From Rhizophagus irregularis (taxonomy: Eukaryota > Glomeromycota > Glomeromycetes > Glomerales > Glomeraceae), in NCBI RefSeq assembly GCF_026210795.1, contig NC_089436.1:4712001-4776000 (forward strand): a stretch of 64,000 nucleotides of DNA. The letters run 5' to 3'. The first letter of the stretch is position 1, and each line of letters opens with the position of its first letter. Both the position numbers and the translations under genes were made by a program. The notes under the pieces are model-generated. The model was given only the letters and a program-made list of their open reading frames with translations. It searched no databases and was not told where the DNA came from. This document shows positions 11,801 to 22,698 of this stretch, piece after piece.

Positions 11801-14386
11801 TTAAGGATTAATATTTATCTTAGTATGTTCATCTATCATATTTAATAACTCTTGGGAGATGATACCGGCAACGCTCATACCATTAGCTTCTTTATATTTA
11901 AATTCTTTTTGACCAAAATTAACTTTTAAACTACAAACACCATTAGAACCAATTGTAGGATACCAATTATGAGATAGACTGGTATATGCAATTCCTAAAT
12001 AATTGCCATTCATCGTAAAGAAGACTTGCCCAGTTTTTGGGCAATAGCCGCAACCTACTACATTATTTATCTCACCCCATTTTTCAGCATATTTTGACCC
12101 ACTATACTTTTCATTACGGAATATCCTACCCTCATCTGAATGAAATCCAACTGAATGTGTATTGCATCCAGGTAATCTTAAAGGTAAAAGAAAAAGCAAA
12201 GGATTAAAACTTGTATAGTCTAAGTATGAATATTTTCGTATTGTAATACATACCTGTTAAGTGGATATTTTTTTGTGGCAAGGCCCATGGCAATTATTGT
12301 TTTATCATTATTTGGATTGGATAAAATTGTTATTTCATAGTAATAAAACCAATATTTTATTTGTGATGAAGGAGATGAAAGAAACCAATATTCTTCCGAT
12401 GGTGAAAGTTGAGAGGAGATGACAGTATCTAGTTTATTATGTTTTAGATGGTAGAGGAAAGTAAATTAGATTTGCATAAAAAGATGCAATCATGATGGTG
12501 ATATTAGTAGGCCTTACTCATATTCAAAGCAATAGTATCCCGTGATACATCGTTTACATTGAGTAAAGGATAATTTGTTTGCATCATTACATCAGATTTA
12601 GCGTTAAAATAAATTTCATGGTCTTTTTTTGAGATATTGTTGTCGTGTTCGACGCCTATATTCTCAATATAAATGTTTTTAATCTCATCGACTTCGTCAT
12701 TATCAACGTTTCCGATCTCATTATCGGCACTTACAATGTTCTCATTAATGCTTACAATATTTAATAGTAAAATTCTTGATTCAGTTGTAAATTTCCATGC
12801 ATTAACATTTAATTTTTTCAAATGTTCATATGACTCTGATTTTTTTTCTTTTTCTAAAAGTATTAAAAATGTTTCAAAAACTTCTTTTATAAACTCTTTA
12901 AAGTCTTGTATAAGAATCAGCTTATTTTCGGATCCATACACTAAAATAATTAAGTTAGTTTGTAAAAAAAAAATAATAATAAATGCATTTTTTATTCACT
13001 TACTTTGTGAAATAAATTTATTATCAACTCGTTTATAACATAAGTATGTATTAATATTTAAAATTACTAGAAAAATCAATGTAGGTATGGCTAACGAGTA
13101 TATATATAATATGTTAAATATATTAATTTAATTTTAATACCAATACTGTAATTTAATGGAATATATATATTTACCAATAAAAAACCTCTCTCTATATGTA
13201 ATATCATTTTTAATGATATCAATGAAATCGCTGATTGGTATATCTAGAATGTATTAATTAATATGATTAGAATTATATTAAAGTCATTGAAAAAAGTTGT
13301 TTTAAAATTATTAATTACCATCAGCAGCAGAATAATTTTTGCAAAAACTCCATAGTAACCTACTAAGTATAATGGCTATCTCAATTAGACTTGCAATATT
13401 GAATAAGATACATAGACTTTTTGAACGTTTTCGTATCGCTACGAAAACAATTGAAATTGGTATAATAGTAATAATTCCAAATATATTATAAAAAATTTCA
13501 AGATTACTTTCGAATGAAGTTTTCTCATAATATTTATTAAGTCCGATTGGTAAAATCTCATGTATTTCTGATATTAATATCCAAATTCCAAGAAACGAAG
13601 TCGTAATTAGAAGTAAAATTTCCTCAAGTTGAAATAAAATATGGATGTCTAATAGAAATAAATTAATGTGGCAATAGGATTAAAAAGGATTTAATTTATA
13701 AAAATAACATACTTTTTTTGTTATTATCCAATTTAGACTTCCCAATCCATTTCCAAGACCTAACAAAATTGCCGATGATTTACCGGTTGTATTAACAATA
13801 TAGCACCATTTATTTTTTATAACCATTCAATAAAAAAAAGTAAACAAATAATATACCCAGTCCTTAATAATAAAATACAAAGCACAATAAAAATAAATTG
13901 GTAAATTCCCAAAGTTACCACCACAGGAATATATTTAAGTACATAAATCTTATTCAAATAATCTTCTGTATTTAAGAATTGTTGTGTTTCAAGCTTACTA
14001 TCAAATACTTCGTCAATTAAATTTTTCAAAACGGGGAGGCTGAGAGCTTATCATGCAGCAAAAAGATATGAAATTAGTAATTCAATTTTGTTTTTATTCA
14101 AAATTAATATTTAATATTAAATATATTTACCATAAAAATAATCAAATTTAAAAATATTACAAAGCATTAATATAAATGGAGCAAAGTTTATTATTAAGAA
14201 TGCCATAAAATGTATCCCGGTTTTATAAAAGACCGCAAATAAGCCACTTAAAAAAACGAATGGAAGTGTGGACCATAATGAAAATTTAGCGTTTACAAGA
14301 AAGAAAGAGTAAATAAAAAGAAAAATAATTTCGGAGATAATTATAAAAATAAATAAAAAATTTAATAATTTTCCAATTTTCAACAT
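11801..14386 (-). CDS. Gene A of pair 1: polytopic membrane protein with SPRY domain
   Basis: Nine exons splice cleanly: 14386-14131, 14046-13857, 13759-13713, 13648-13319, 13243-13175, 13090-13004, 12940-12518, 12428-12254 and 12176-11801. The product is 650 aa. I chose MLKIGKLL as start because the paralogues begin there; an ATG five codons upstream is also in frame. About eight hydrophobic segments fill the first 350 residues (FLFIFIIISEIIFLFIYSFF first; IPTLIFLVILNINTYLCY last). A soluble linker with WKFTTESRILLLNIV follows. The SPRY domain spans roughly the last 150 residues (YYYEITILSN, GCGYCPKTGQVFFTMNG, WYPTIGSNG). RanBPM-like SPRY domains bind proteins, and yeast Ssh4/Ear1 join a membrane anchor to such a domain as Rsp5 adaptors. 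I see no PPxY motif, so that role is only an analogy. B1 lies divergently to the right. Confidence 0.85.
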
Positions 14387-15648
14387 TTTAAAAATGTGCA
14401 TCTCAAAAATTGTATTAGCCGTTTTATATACAGTATATACGGTATAGACAACTCGATGATATCACGTATCACAAAATCACAAAACCAATAAATGTTTATT
14501 TACTACATGCCGGTAGAGGTTGGAATCGATTAAGTCGGTTAACCGATTAAGGTACCTCAAAAATCGGTTAATCGAATAATTTAACCGAATAATTTAATCG
14601 ATTAATTAATCATTTATTTTGATAAACGTTTAACGAATTTAGTTAAGTTACAAAAAAATTTAAATTAATTTTATAAAAATTTATTAAACGTGGCTATTTA
14701 GCATGGATGATAACGAACTGAATTATGATTTTTCTGGATATATTGACTATATGAATGTTGAAAGTATTGAAGAATCTTTATCTGAGTCGTCAAAGCTTAC
14801 TGTATATTTTCCACTACAATTTCTAAAAGGTCATCATTTTTTGAATCAACAACTAGTAGTCAGCAGCAGCAAACTAAGTCCGAGAAGAGCTTTGTATATA
14901 TTAAGCTAATAAATTTTTATTTCTTAAATTTAGAAAATAAATTTATATGTTTTTATTAAATATTTTACAAAATTTCTATATTTTGTGATAGTACGCGAAA
15001 AATTCGGTCGGTTCCAACCTTCGGTTTGGATACGAATAGTTAAAAAAAAAAAATAGACGGACAATCCGTATCCATTTTACTCGCGGATAGGACGAATAAT
15101 ACATATTATGCTGTAAACTCTCATATTTGGTATTTAAGTTTTATAAGTCTAATATTTTTGTATTTTAATATTTATAGATTATAAAATTTGTTTTTTATTA
15201 AGAAAAATTTAAATTTTTAAAAATAGATATTTCTCAATATATTTCATTGATCTCATACGCTTACTATTTAAAAAAAATAATAATATTTTTATTTCCTAAA
15301 AAATTCTAATACCCAAACAAGGTGTGAAGTAACAAATCTGAGAGGTTTGAACGCATAATTAATGGTGTTGTTTAAAAAAAAAAAATCGAGATTTCGGATT
15401 ATCCATGAAATGATAAAGTATCTACAATTGTACAATCGACCGGATATACTCTAATTACCTACTATATAAAATGAATAATATCTGAAAATAAAATATACTT
15501 CGTTTATCCGTATGAAGGATACACGAAGACTAATAAAATTAATATTCGATGCAGGAGCATCGCACAATTTAATTATTTTATATTAGGCAATCTAAACGTG
15601 ACAGTTATATAACCCATCAGTCAGTTCTTTTTTTATTTTAATTCAAAA
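14387..15648. promoter_or_regulatory. Divergent spacer of pair 1, enlarged by insertions
   Basis: The conserved 33-bp block lies at 14448-14480, next to A1. Just before it, tatacagtatatacgg resembles the same position in pair 4. From about 14512 the sequence leaves the cassette pattern: tagaggttggaatcgatt resembles the hAT-like end at 26094, and 14703-14900 holds a serine-rich open stretch (MDDNELNYDFSGYIDYMNVE) that may be a transposase N-terminal scrap. A loose inverted match, ggttccaacctt, is near 15020, but no clean right end or target duplication was found. 15035-15600 is unassigned. Confidence 0.5.
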
Positions 15649-16809
15649 ATGATTGCAGAAAACAAACAATCAACTGAACCTTTTTCTTTTATTATTTTAA
15701 AGAAAATATGCTCTTTTTTATTTATAATCATACTTATTTTCTATACTTATGGTCAGTTTTCACAATTTTCTGAATCGATTTCTAAACCAAATCTTATTAT
15801 CAGTAAACAACGTATGGATAAAGACACAAATATCACCACTATGTCCATATTTCTTTGTGGTTCAACTTTAAATTGCAACTACAAAGAAATTAACGACGAA
15901 AAAAAATGTGATCATGAATTTAGTCTTAAAGATGACGACAATACTACATGTTCTTCATATTCTCTTGATTTTCAAAATGAGATAATAATAGAAGTAACTC
16001 CTATAAATATTACTGCAGGTTATTTATATTTATATGGAATTCAAATGAATAATAAAACTTATATGACCGAATTTTTTTTATTTGATAAATCTGCTGTTTT
16101 ATTACATTACGTAAATGGACAAACTAATTTCGTATATTTTTCACCTACAATTATAAAGCAAATAACTAACAATAAGTATGTATATGGCCTTGCGGGTGGA
16201 GAGAAGGATGAATATGTCGACTTTAATGCACATATGGATCATGCAACAACTTCAACGACTCCAGATAAAACAACGCTTATATTAAGACCAACATCAAAGA
16301 GCATTTACTATCAAGAAGAATCTTATTATGATTGTAATTATCAACTCATTTTAATTTTTGAGAAAATGAATTTATTTAACTATTAATAAAATATTTATTG
16401 CTTTTTAAGTTAATTCGATTACATCGAATATTGGTGGATTCTTTGGTTTTTTATCTGGAATCTTTGTATTTTTATTTGGAGCATCTAAATTAGCACCATG
16501 GTGAGTTAAATAATTATATATAATTCGTAAATATAACAATATTCGTAATCCTTTATTTCTCTCTATAGGGGATTTTTACAAACACATGTGTTTAATTGCC
16601 TATGTACAAGATATCGAAGAAGACTTATAAGGAAACTTAAAAGTAAATACGAACCAATTCCATTCGTTAGTGGAAGAACTAAAAATTTTACTTTGGAAGA
16701 ACGTGTTCAAAGTATCGAAAATTTGCTTGAAGAATATTATCTTAATACGGATTTTTTGAATTTATTATTAGAAGACAATAAAGACAATAAAGTCGATGAT
16801 AAAGTCTAG
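15649..16809 (+). CDS. Gene B of pair 1: two-pass membrane protein
   Basis: Three exons, 15649-16333, 16410-16500 and 16569-16809, give 338 aa. The first donor (gatt|gtaatt) lies inside a longer open frame, so the apparent exon-1 stop at 16386 is intronic. Residues about 18-38 are a membrane segment after the conserved STEPFSF motif. The ectodomain has NIT/NCN-type glycosylation sites and ends in a family signature (YGLAGGEKDEYVDFNAHMD, then YYQEESYYD). Exon 2 encodes the second membrane segment (GFLSGIFVFLFGASKLAPW). The tail is basic and then acidic (RRRLIRKLKSKYEP, LEERVQSIENLLEEYYLNTD). Related tails occur in other Mucoromycota membrane proteins as far as I recall; no function is known to me. 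Confidence 0.85.
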
Positions 16810-18662
16810 ATTTTACTGCGGAAAATTTTGTAATTATAGTATTGTACTTGACATTAATATTTTTTTATAACAGATATAATTATATTTTTATTAATATCTT
16901 ATTTATTTGAATTTGTTTATAAATAAAATATCGGTATTAATACTACGACTGTACAATTTATTTTTGAATTATGAGTTAAATAAAGTTTTTTTGAATAAAA
17001 ATTTTTTATTACATCGAAATTATGGTTATACAAAATGTACGAAATTGTAAAATTGTACTAATTTACGAAAGATATGAAAAATTGTACGAATTTGTATCGT
17101 ACAATGTACAAGTATTATTGTGTACTGTTGGACAATCTTATCTACAGATTACTAATTAAAGCAATATTGTATTTTTGAATAAACACTATTATTTGAAATT
17201 ACTTTCATTATAATTTACTTAAATAGTAATAATGCTTTCACTTATGAGTTACTTAAAATAGTGTTATTATATGTTTTACGATATGAGATTGCGTAACCTT
17301 AATCCTTTGTTACACACCGGACTATGTTTCAAAAACAAATTCTAATCTATTTTATAAATATTACTTTATTTGTCTAATAGATTAAAAAAAAAGAAAATAA
17401 AGATTTAACATATTTGTTACTCATGGAATATGATATTAAAAAAAAAGTACCCAACTTTTTTGCGGTAGGACCAATTATTGTGGAATTGGATAATGTTAGT
17501 ACGTGATTAGAAGAATAAAATTTGAGTTATCCCTTAGCCTATGAAAAATTGTGTCTGGAATTTGTCCACAAAATATCTGTTAAATAGCAGAAAAAATTCA
17601 GGACATATGGTTTATCTAGAATTTGCACTGAAATAAATCCCAGATAGCATATTTTATCATTTTTTCGGACCTTTTTGGCAATTTCTAGATGCTTTTTAGA
17701 ATATTTTTTTTTTTCATAGAGTTTTGTGACAGATATTATTATTGAAAAGTTAGAAATCAAATAATTTCTTTATACAAATCTTTATTAAATAATTATTTTC
17801 TAAGAAAGGTAAATTTATTTGACGTATTCTTTCGAAAATTATTGTTATAAATAAAATATATATTGAACATGAATAAATTTAACATTAATTGATTTCTTTA
17901 TCATTCGTAAAATGAAAACTGACATGGTAGCTTTAACTTTAGGCGGAATAATTTCTTCTAAATTTTGTCAATGAATTACTACTGTGTTGCATGATGGAGT
18001 ACTCGCAGTTTCCTGAGTGCACGTGATCAGTAATGCTGGCCAGAATTTGCGTAAAGTTGGCTTGCATTACCGTTAGAAAAAGACCATAGTGCGGAGTTGG
18101 CCAAAATTATAAAAAATTTTGCCCACACTATGGCTTTGACTCGAGTTAAGTTCTGACTCGAATTTACTTTTCAAATGAAAAAATTCTTGACTCGTTTTAC
18201 TCGAGCTGACTCCTAAAGATCTAGTGTATCATAGTTTGTATAAAGAAATTAAAAAAAAAAGAAAAAATTAAATAAAATTTTAAAGCTTGCATTCTGCTCC
18301 TTTTAATTTTTACTTTTTAAATGTTTTGTCTTCGTTTTTTATATTATTTTTAGCTATCATACTAACACTGTTAGTTGATGTTTAACTTTTCTTTTATTTT
18401 ATAAAAATGAAGGATGGGTCCTTGATGAGATATACTTTATTAGTCAGATTTTTATTAAATAGATTTTACGTTTCTTTATATTAGCTCTGAAATTTATTGT
18501 ATAATTTGACCATACTATTCACCTTTCTAAAGTAAAAATAAAATAACTAAAAATAAATAAAATTTTAAAGGATACAATAGAGAAATACTTCAAATAAATT
18601 TTTATGAAGATTATTGACATAAAAATAACAAACTGAAAAGGTAGGATGAATATTTAGATAGG
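16810..18662. other. Spacer between pairs 1 and 2
   Basis: No gene recognised. The first 400 bases resemble the 3' flanks of B0 and B3 (cac-tat-containing aataaacac motifs), so the duplicated unit extends past the stop codon. The word tgcggtagga near 17460 recurs at 23212 after B2. Around 17540-17670 there are tctggaatttgtcc words like those at 60246-60535. A dispersed repeat occupies 18000-18240. Confidence 0.5.
18000..18240. repeat. Dispersed repeat, copy 1
   Basis: It matches 25080-25305 over most of its length: gcacgtgatc, then ggccagaa, then gaccatagtgcggagttgg, then cactatgg, then a run of ctcgagt-like words ending in tactcgag. The internal ccatagtg/cactatgg pair is inverted, as in a small hairpin element. 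No coding capacity. Confidence 0.65.
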
Positions 18663-19220
18663 TTAATATTTATCTTCATTAATATACCAGCAACACTAAT
18701 AGCGTTAGCTTCTTTATATTTAAATTCTTTTTGGCTAAAATTAATTACTAAACTACAATCACCATTAGAACCAACTGTAGGGCGCCACCACGTGTATAAG
18801 CGATACCAAAATTTTTACCATTCACTGTAAAGCCATTCACTGTAAAGAAAACTTGTCCGATATCTGGGTAATAACCACAGCCTATCACATCATTTTATCA
18901 CCCACTTTTGCCACTTTTCAGCTTATTTTGAACCTGTATACCTTTCATTGTGCCTTCATCCGAATGAAATCCAACTGAATGTGTTATCACAACCAGGTAA
19001 TCTTAAAAGTAAAAAAAAAAAAAGAATTAGAAATTGCTTACTTTAAATATGAAAATTATTTATAGACATAGATACCTGTTAATTGAATGATTTTTTGTGG
19101 CGAAACCGAAACCAATAGCAATTATTGTCTTATTTTTATTCTTATTTGAGAAGATTGTCATTTCATAATAATAATACTTTACCTGTGGTGTAAATGAAGA
19201 GATGGAAGAGGTGTCTATTA
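18663..19220 (-). pseudogene. Dead, truncated gene A of pair 2 (SPRY end only)
   Basis: Exon 9 (about 19000-18663) and exon 8 (about 19220-19070) align with A3. Exon 8 still reads QVKYYYYEMTIFSN. Exon 9 carries a perfect 15-bp tandem duplication (ccattcactgtaaag at 18818-18832 and 18833-18847) and small indels that break the frame. Homology stops at 19220, about 40 bp before a LINE insertion. All membrane exons are missing. Confidence 0.8.
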
Positions 19221-19273
19221 GGCCACACAAGTACAATTTTCGGTTCACTTCACCCGGCCGGGTCACTTTTTCA

Positions 19274-20757
19274 TTTCATTTTTATTTTTATGACACAGAA
19301 AAACAAAGTGTAGTACAAATTATAAGGACGAAAATACATTAAGCCAACAATAATTCTATCACTAACAACCAAATCGCAAACCTGGTAAACCAAAGTAGAC
19401 GATGATTTCTGACCTTGAAAAAGAGCGAGAGACGGCAGGGATCCAAGACCACCCCAGAACTCACCCGCAAACAAGGAGAGAATAAAAAATTACACTAAAG
19501 GCGCACATAAAAATACTATCTAGTACCTAAGTTATTTCCTATAATATTATAATAAAAAGTATTGAATAAATCTATATTATCGAACCAAATTCGATCTCTA
19601 TGGGTTTCTCAAGAACCCGAATGTAAAAAATTACTTGATGTCCACCTAATATGGGCTTTGTTGTTAAAAAATCCACCACTGCGACAGTAAGGGGTGGTTG
19701 TAATTCGTCGATAAGTATTAGAACGTCGTGTTCTATCTTGAGTAGTAACCTCGTCCGAGGTCTCTGGATCCTTATAAGATCTGTATTTTTTCCTAAAAAA
19801 TTTCTTTTTGACCTTGGTTATATCAAGATTGTGTTCCCATTTTTACAAAAGTTTACTTCGACGATTCCAAATGGACGCATTGATTTTTTCCATAATGATA
19901 TTCATAAAATCTATGAATACACGAAAACGTGTTTTCTTTTTCAGAATATAATTGTATAAAATAGATGTGAGGTCACTCAGGATCAAATGATGGTAAATTA
20001 AAAGATAAAAAGGATGATGTTTTGGTAAAGAATTGGTCAAATTTTTGTCAAAAAGTCTTGATCCCCTAATAGTAGCTTCAAGACCATAATCTTGAGTATC
20101 AACCGCATCTTTGATCAAATTAAATAAGATTACTTCATGGTCTGTGATCAATTGTAAAATAACGGTATTGTGAGAAGCACGCAATCCAACGTGTTCATTG
20201 TTATCTTTAGTCGTGTTGCATTCAACGCAAGGGATAATTCCAGGCGGATATGGGCAGTAATTTCGTTGTTGAATATCTATATTGGGTAAATAAAGTTACT
20301 TTTTTTCATTTTGGAACCTTGTATTTTTGATAATTTAGTGCTACATGGAGAGTCGAAAGGGTTACTATTACCATTCTTGAGTAAAAGTCAGTCGATGTCT
20401 CCATTAATAATTTGTGTTTTGATTGGTAATAATGCTGAATTATTGATCATAGAATTAAAAATCAACGGGTTAATAACATTGTTCGACCATTTTCATACAT
20501 TTCAGTCGATGACATGAGTATTATCCCATGTGATCAGTCCAAGACTCTTTTGATAAAAAAACTTGTGGTCAACGATGATAAGATCTTTGACATGCGCACC
20601 CGCGTTTGTGAGCTCGTCCGCCTTGTTGTTCATAGAGTCGTTACTATGTCATTTAACTTTATGTAAAGAGATAAGTAAATTTTTTTTCGTTAATCAGATA
20701 TATAATTAAGTCCCAGATTAAAAAATTGTTTTGTTTAAGCTTTCGTCTGGGGCGCCA
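19274..20757 (-). mobile_element. 5'-truncated LINE with RNase H remnant and 13-bp target duplication
   Basis: The direct repeat ggtcactttttca flanks it at 19261-19273 and 20758-20770. The minus-strand 3' end at 19274 carries an A-rich tail. Near 20650-20580 the minus strand reads HSNDSMNNKADELTNAGAH, which matches the C-terminal HxxxxxNxxAD region of RNase H domains in non-LTR retrotransposons. Frame 20184-19843 continues with RASHNTVILQLITDHEVI and LEATIRGSRLFDKNL. Internal stops show it is inactive. It landed next to the truncated A2. Confidence 0.8.
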
Positions 20758-20884
20758 GGTCACTTTTTCAAATTTCAATAAAAAAAAGTTTACATATAAA
20801 AAGTTTTTCACGTAATCAGGACGTAATTTTATTGGCGGGTAAGTTTATCACGTGGCTGGAACTTAATAAATTCTTTAATTATGG

Positions 20885-20946
20885 GCTATATCGGTCACAG
20901 GGCCCTTCATTGATTGGTGATCATTCGGTCCTGTGACCGATATAGC
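20885..20946. repeat. 17-bp perfect hairpin
   Basis: gctatatcggtcacagg at 20885-20901 pairs with its exact complement at 20930-20946 across a 28-base loop. It lies upstream of the dead B2. No gene is associated. Confidence 0.7.
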
Positions 20947-21438
20947 TACTCCCCATCCAATAATATGTATATATTGAATTGATATTGACATCGGCAAGGA
21001 ATTATGAATTAGCTGGTTAAAAATCCGAGAGCTGACCATATGTTAATATCAAGGAAATATTTATTATTCACATACATTGTTCAGGAGGCTAATTTTTGTG
21101 ATTAATTATAATGAGAATTGAAGGAAGTTAAATATATAAAAGCGGCTGAAATACTTAAACATTCTATATGAACCTGATCAAAAAATATATAAAAATATAT
21201 ATATTATATATCCGAATTTTATTAAAAAAAAAAATCTATATATATACCCGAATTTATTAAATTTATTATTAAAAAAATATTTATTAGTAAAAAAAATTAT
21301 ATATTAATCGTGTGAAATAAAATTTTATTGAATAATTTAATTTTATTTTGGATAGAAACGAAAAAAATTTTTTTAAAAAAATTTTTTTTATATAAATTTA
21401 TAAATTTCAATTCTTTTAAGGCCAATTACTGGATTATT

Positions 21439-21608
21439 ATTGTCGGGATTGTCGGGTACTCGGGTTACTCGGCTAGTACCTTAATTAATTTTAACATAAT
21501 TACATTATATATTATACTTTGTACTACGCCATCATATATATGTGTCACGTGTTATATATCTTTTCTAATAACCCGACTAGCCGAGTAACCCGAGTACTGA
21601 CAATAAAA
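21439..21608. mobile_element. Inverted-repeat element upstream of dead B2
   Basis: The arm at 21448-21477 (gtactcgggttactcggc core) is matched by its complement at 21576-21604 with one base missing. The word attgtcggg is doubled at the left edge. The interior is AT-rich with one CACGTG. Open frames running into it are accidental. It lies just before the surviving part of B2 and may have removed its start. Confidence 0.6.
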
Positions 21609-21644
21609 ATTTTCAAGTGTCCACTATATTTCAAATTTTGCTGT

Positions 21645-22698
21645 AAAGAAAATATGTTTTTTTTCACTTATCATTATACTTATTTTCTATACTTGGAATT
21701 AATTTTCACAATTTTCTAAATCGATTGCCAAACCCAACTCTTATTTTCCGTAAACAACCCGTGGATGAAATATTAAATTCTGTCGATAATATCAATATTA
21801 CGATAAAAATTTATAGTCCCACTGTAAATTGTATTTATAAAGGTCATAAATTTAGAGTAGCCAATGAAATTCCTATTGAATATTTTAAATTCAATTCTCC
21901 TGATTGTTCTCGTTATTCTTTTAATTATCAAAAAGAGATAAAGATAGAAATAACTCCTAATATAACAATTAAATGGGCTCGAAATAATCAAATACTATCC
22001 TGCTGAAATTAGTTCTTTATTTCTATTGAACGAACAAACTACGATCGTATATTATTCACCCATAATTATAAAGCGAATATCTAGGAAATACTATGCGTAT
22101 GGTCTTGCGGGTGGAAAGGAAAAAGAACATGTTAACTTTAACGTACATACGGATATAACAACTTTAGCAACTCCAAATACAACAGCCCTTGTATTAAGGC
22201 CAATATATATTATCAAGAAGAAACTTATTATGATCATAAATATTAAATTAATCTTTAATTTTTAGAGAAAATAATTTTAATTTTTTTAAAATAATAATAA
22301 ATTTTTTATCACTTTTTTTAGTTGGTTCGATTATATCGAGTATTGGCGGTTTCTTATCTGGAACCTTCGTATTTTTATTGGAGCATCTAAATTAACACCA
22401 TGGTGAGCGAAATAATTATATATAATTCATAAATACACGCATTATTTGTAATACCTTATTCCTTTCTATAGGGGATTTTTACAAACATTTATTTAATTGC
22501 ATATGTATAAGATATTGGAGAAAACTTGTAAGGAAACTTAAAAGTAAATACGAACCAATTCCATTCGTTAGTGGAAGAACTAAAAATTTTACTTTGGAAG
22601 AACGTATTCAAAGTATCGAAAATTTGCTAGAAGAATATACGGATTTTTTGAAGTTATTATTAGAAGATAATAACGTCGAGATTATTACTGCGGCATAA
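21645..22698 (+). pseudogene. Dead gene B of pair 2
   Basis: Homology to intact B genes begins at the first membrane segment (KKIC, then LIIILIFYT) at 21645 and runs to the stop codon at 22698. There is a stop right after the membrane segment, at least two frameshifts in the ectodomain, and a changed first donor (gatcataaat where intact copies have gatcgtaa). Still readable: NSVDNINITIKIYSPTVNC, EQTTIVYYSPIIIKRIS and, in exon 3, FVSGRTKNFTLEERIQSIEN. The start codon region is missing. Confidence 0.85.

Noticed and set aside
12673..13038. 121-codon plus-strand frame
   Set aside because: Antisense shadow of exon 7 of A1. The same shadow recurs over exon 7 of A3 and A4.
11801..14386. A proteins as G-protein-coupled receptors
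   Set aside because: The number of hydrophobic segments is close to seven or eight, but no receptor signature motif is visible and the count is by eye only.
14703..14909. 68-codon frame as an independent gene
   Set aside because: It lies inside insertion-derived sequence between A1 and B1, is serine-rich and loses homogeneity at its end; treated as a possible transposase scrap.
16334..16386. B proteins ending at the exon-1 stop codon
   Set aside because: In every copy a GT donor precedes the stop and the next exon continues with a membrane segment and a conserved tail.
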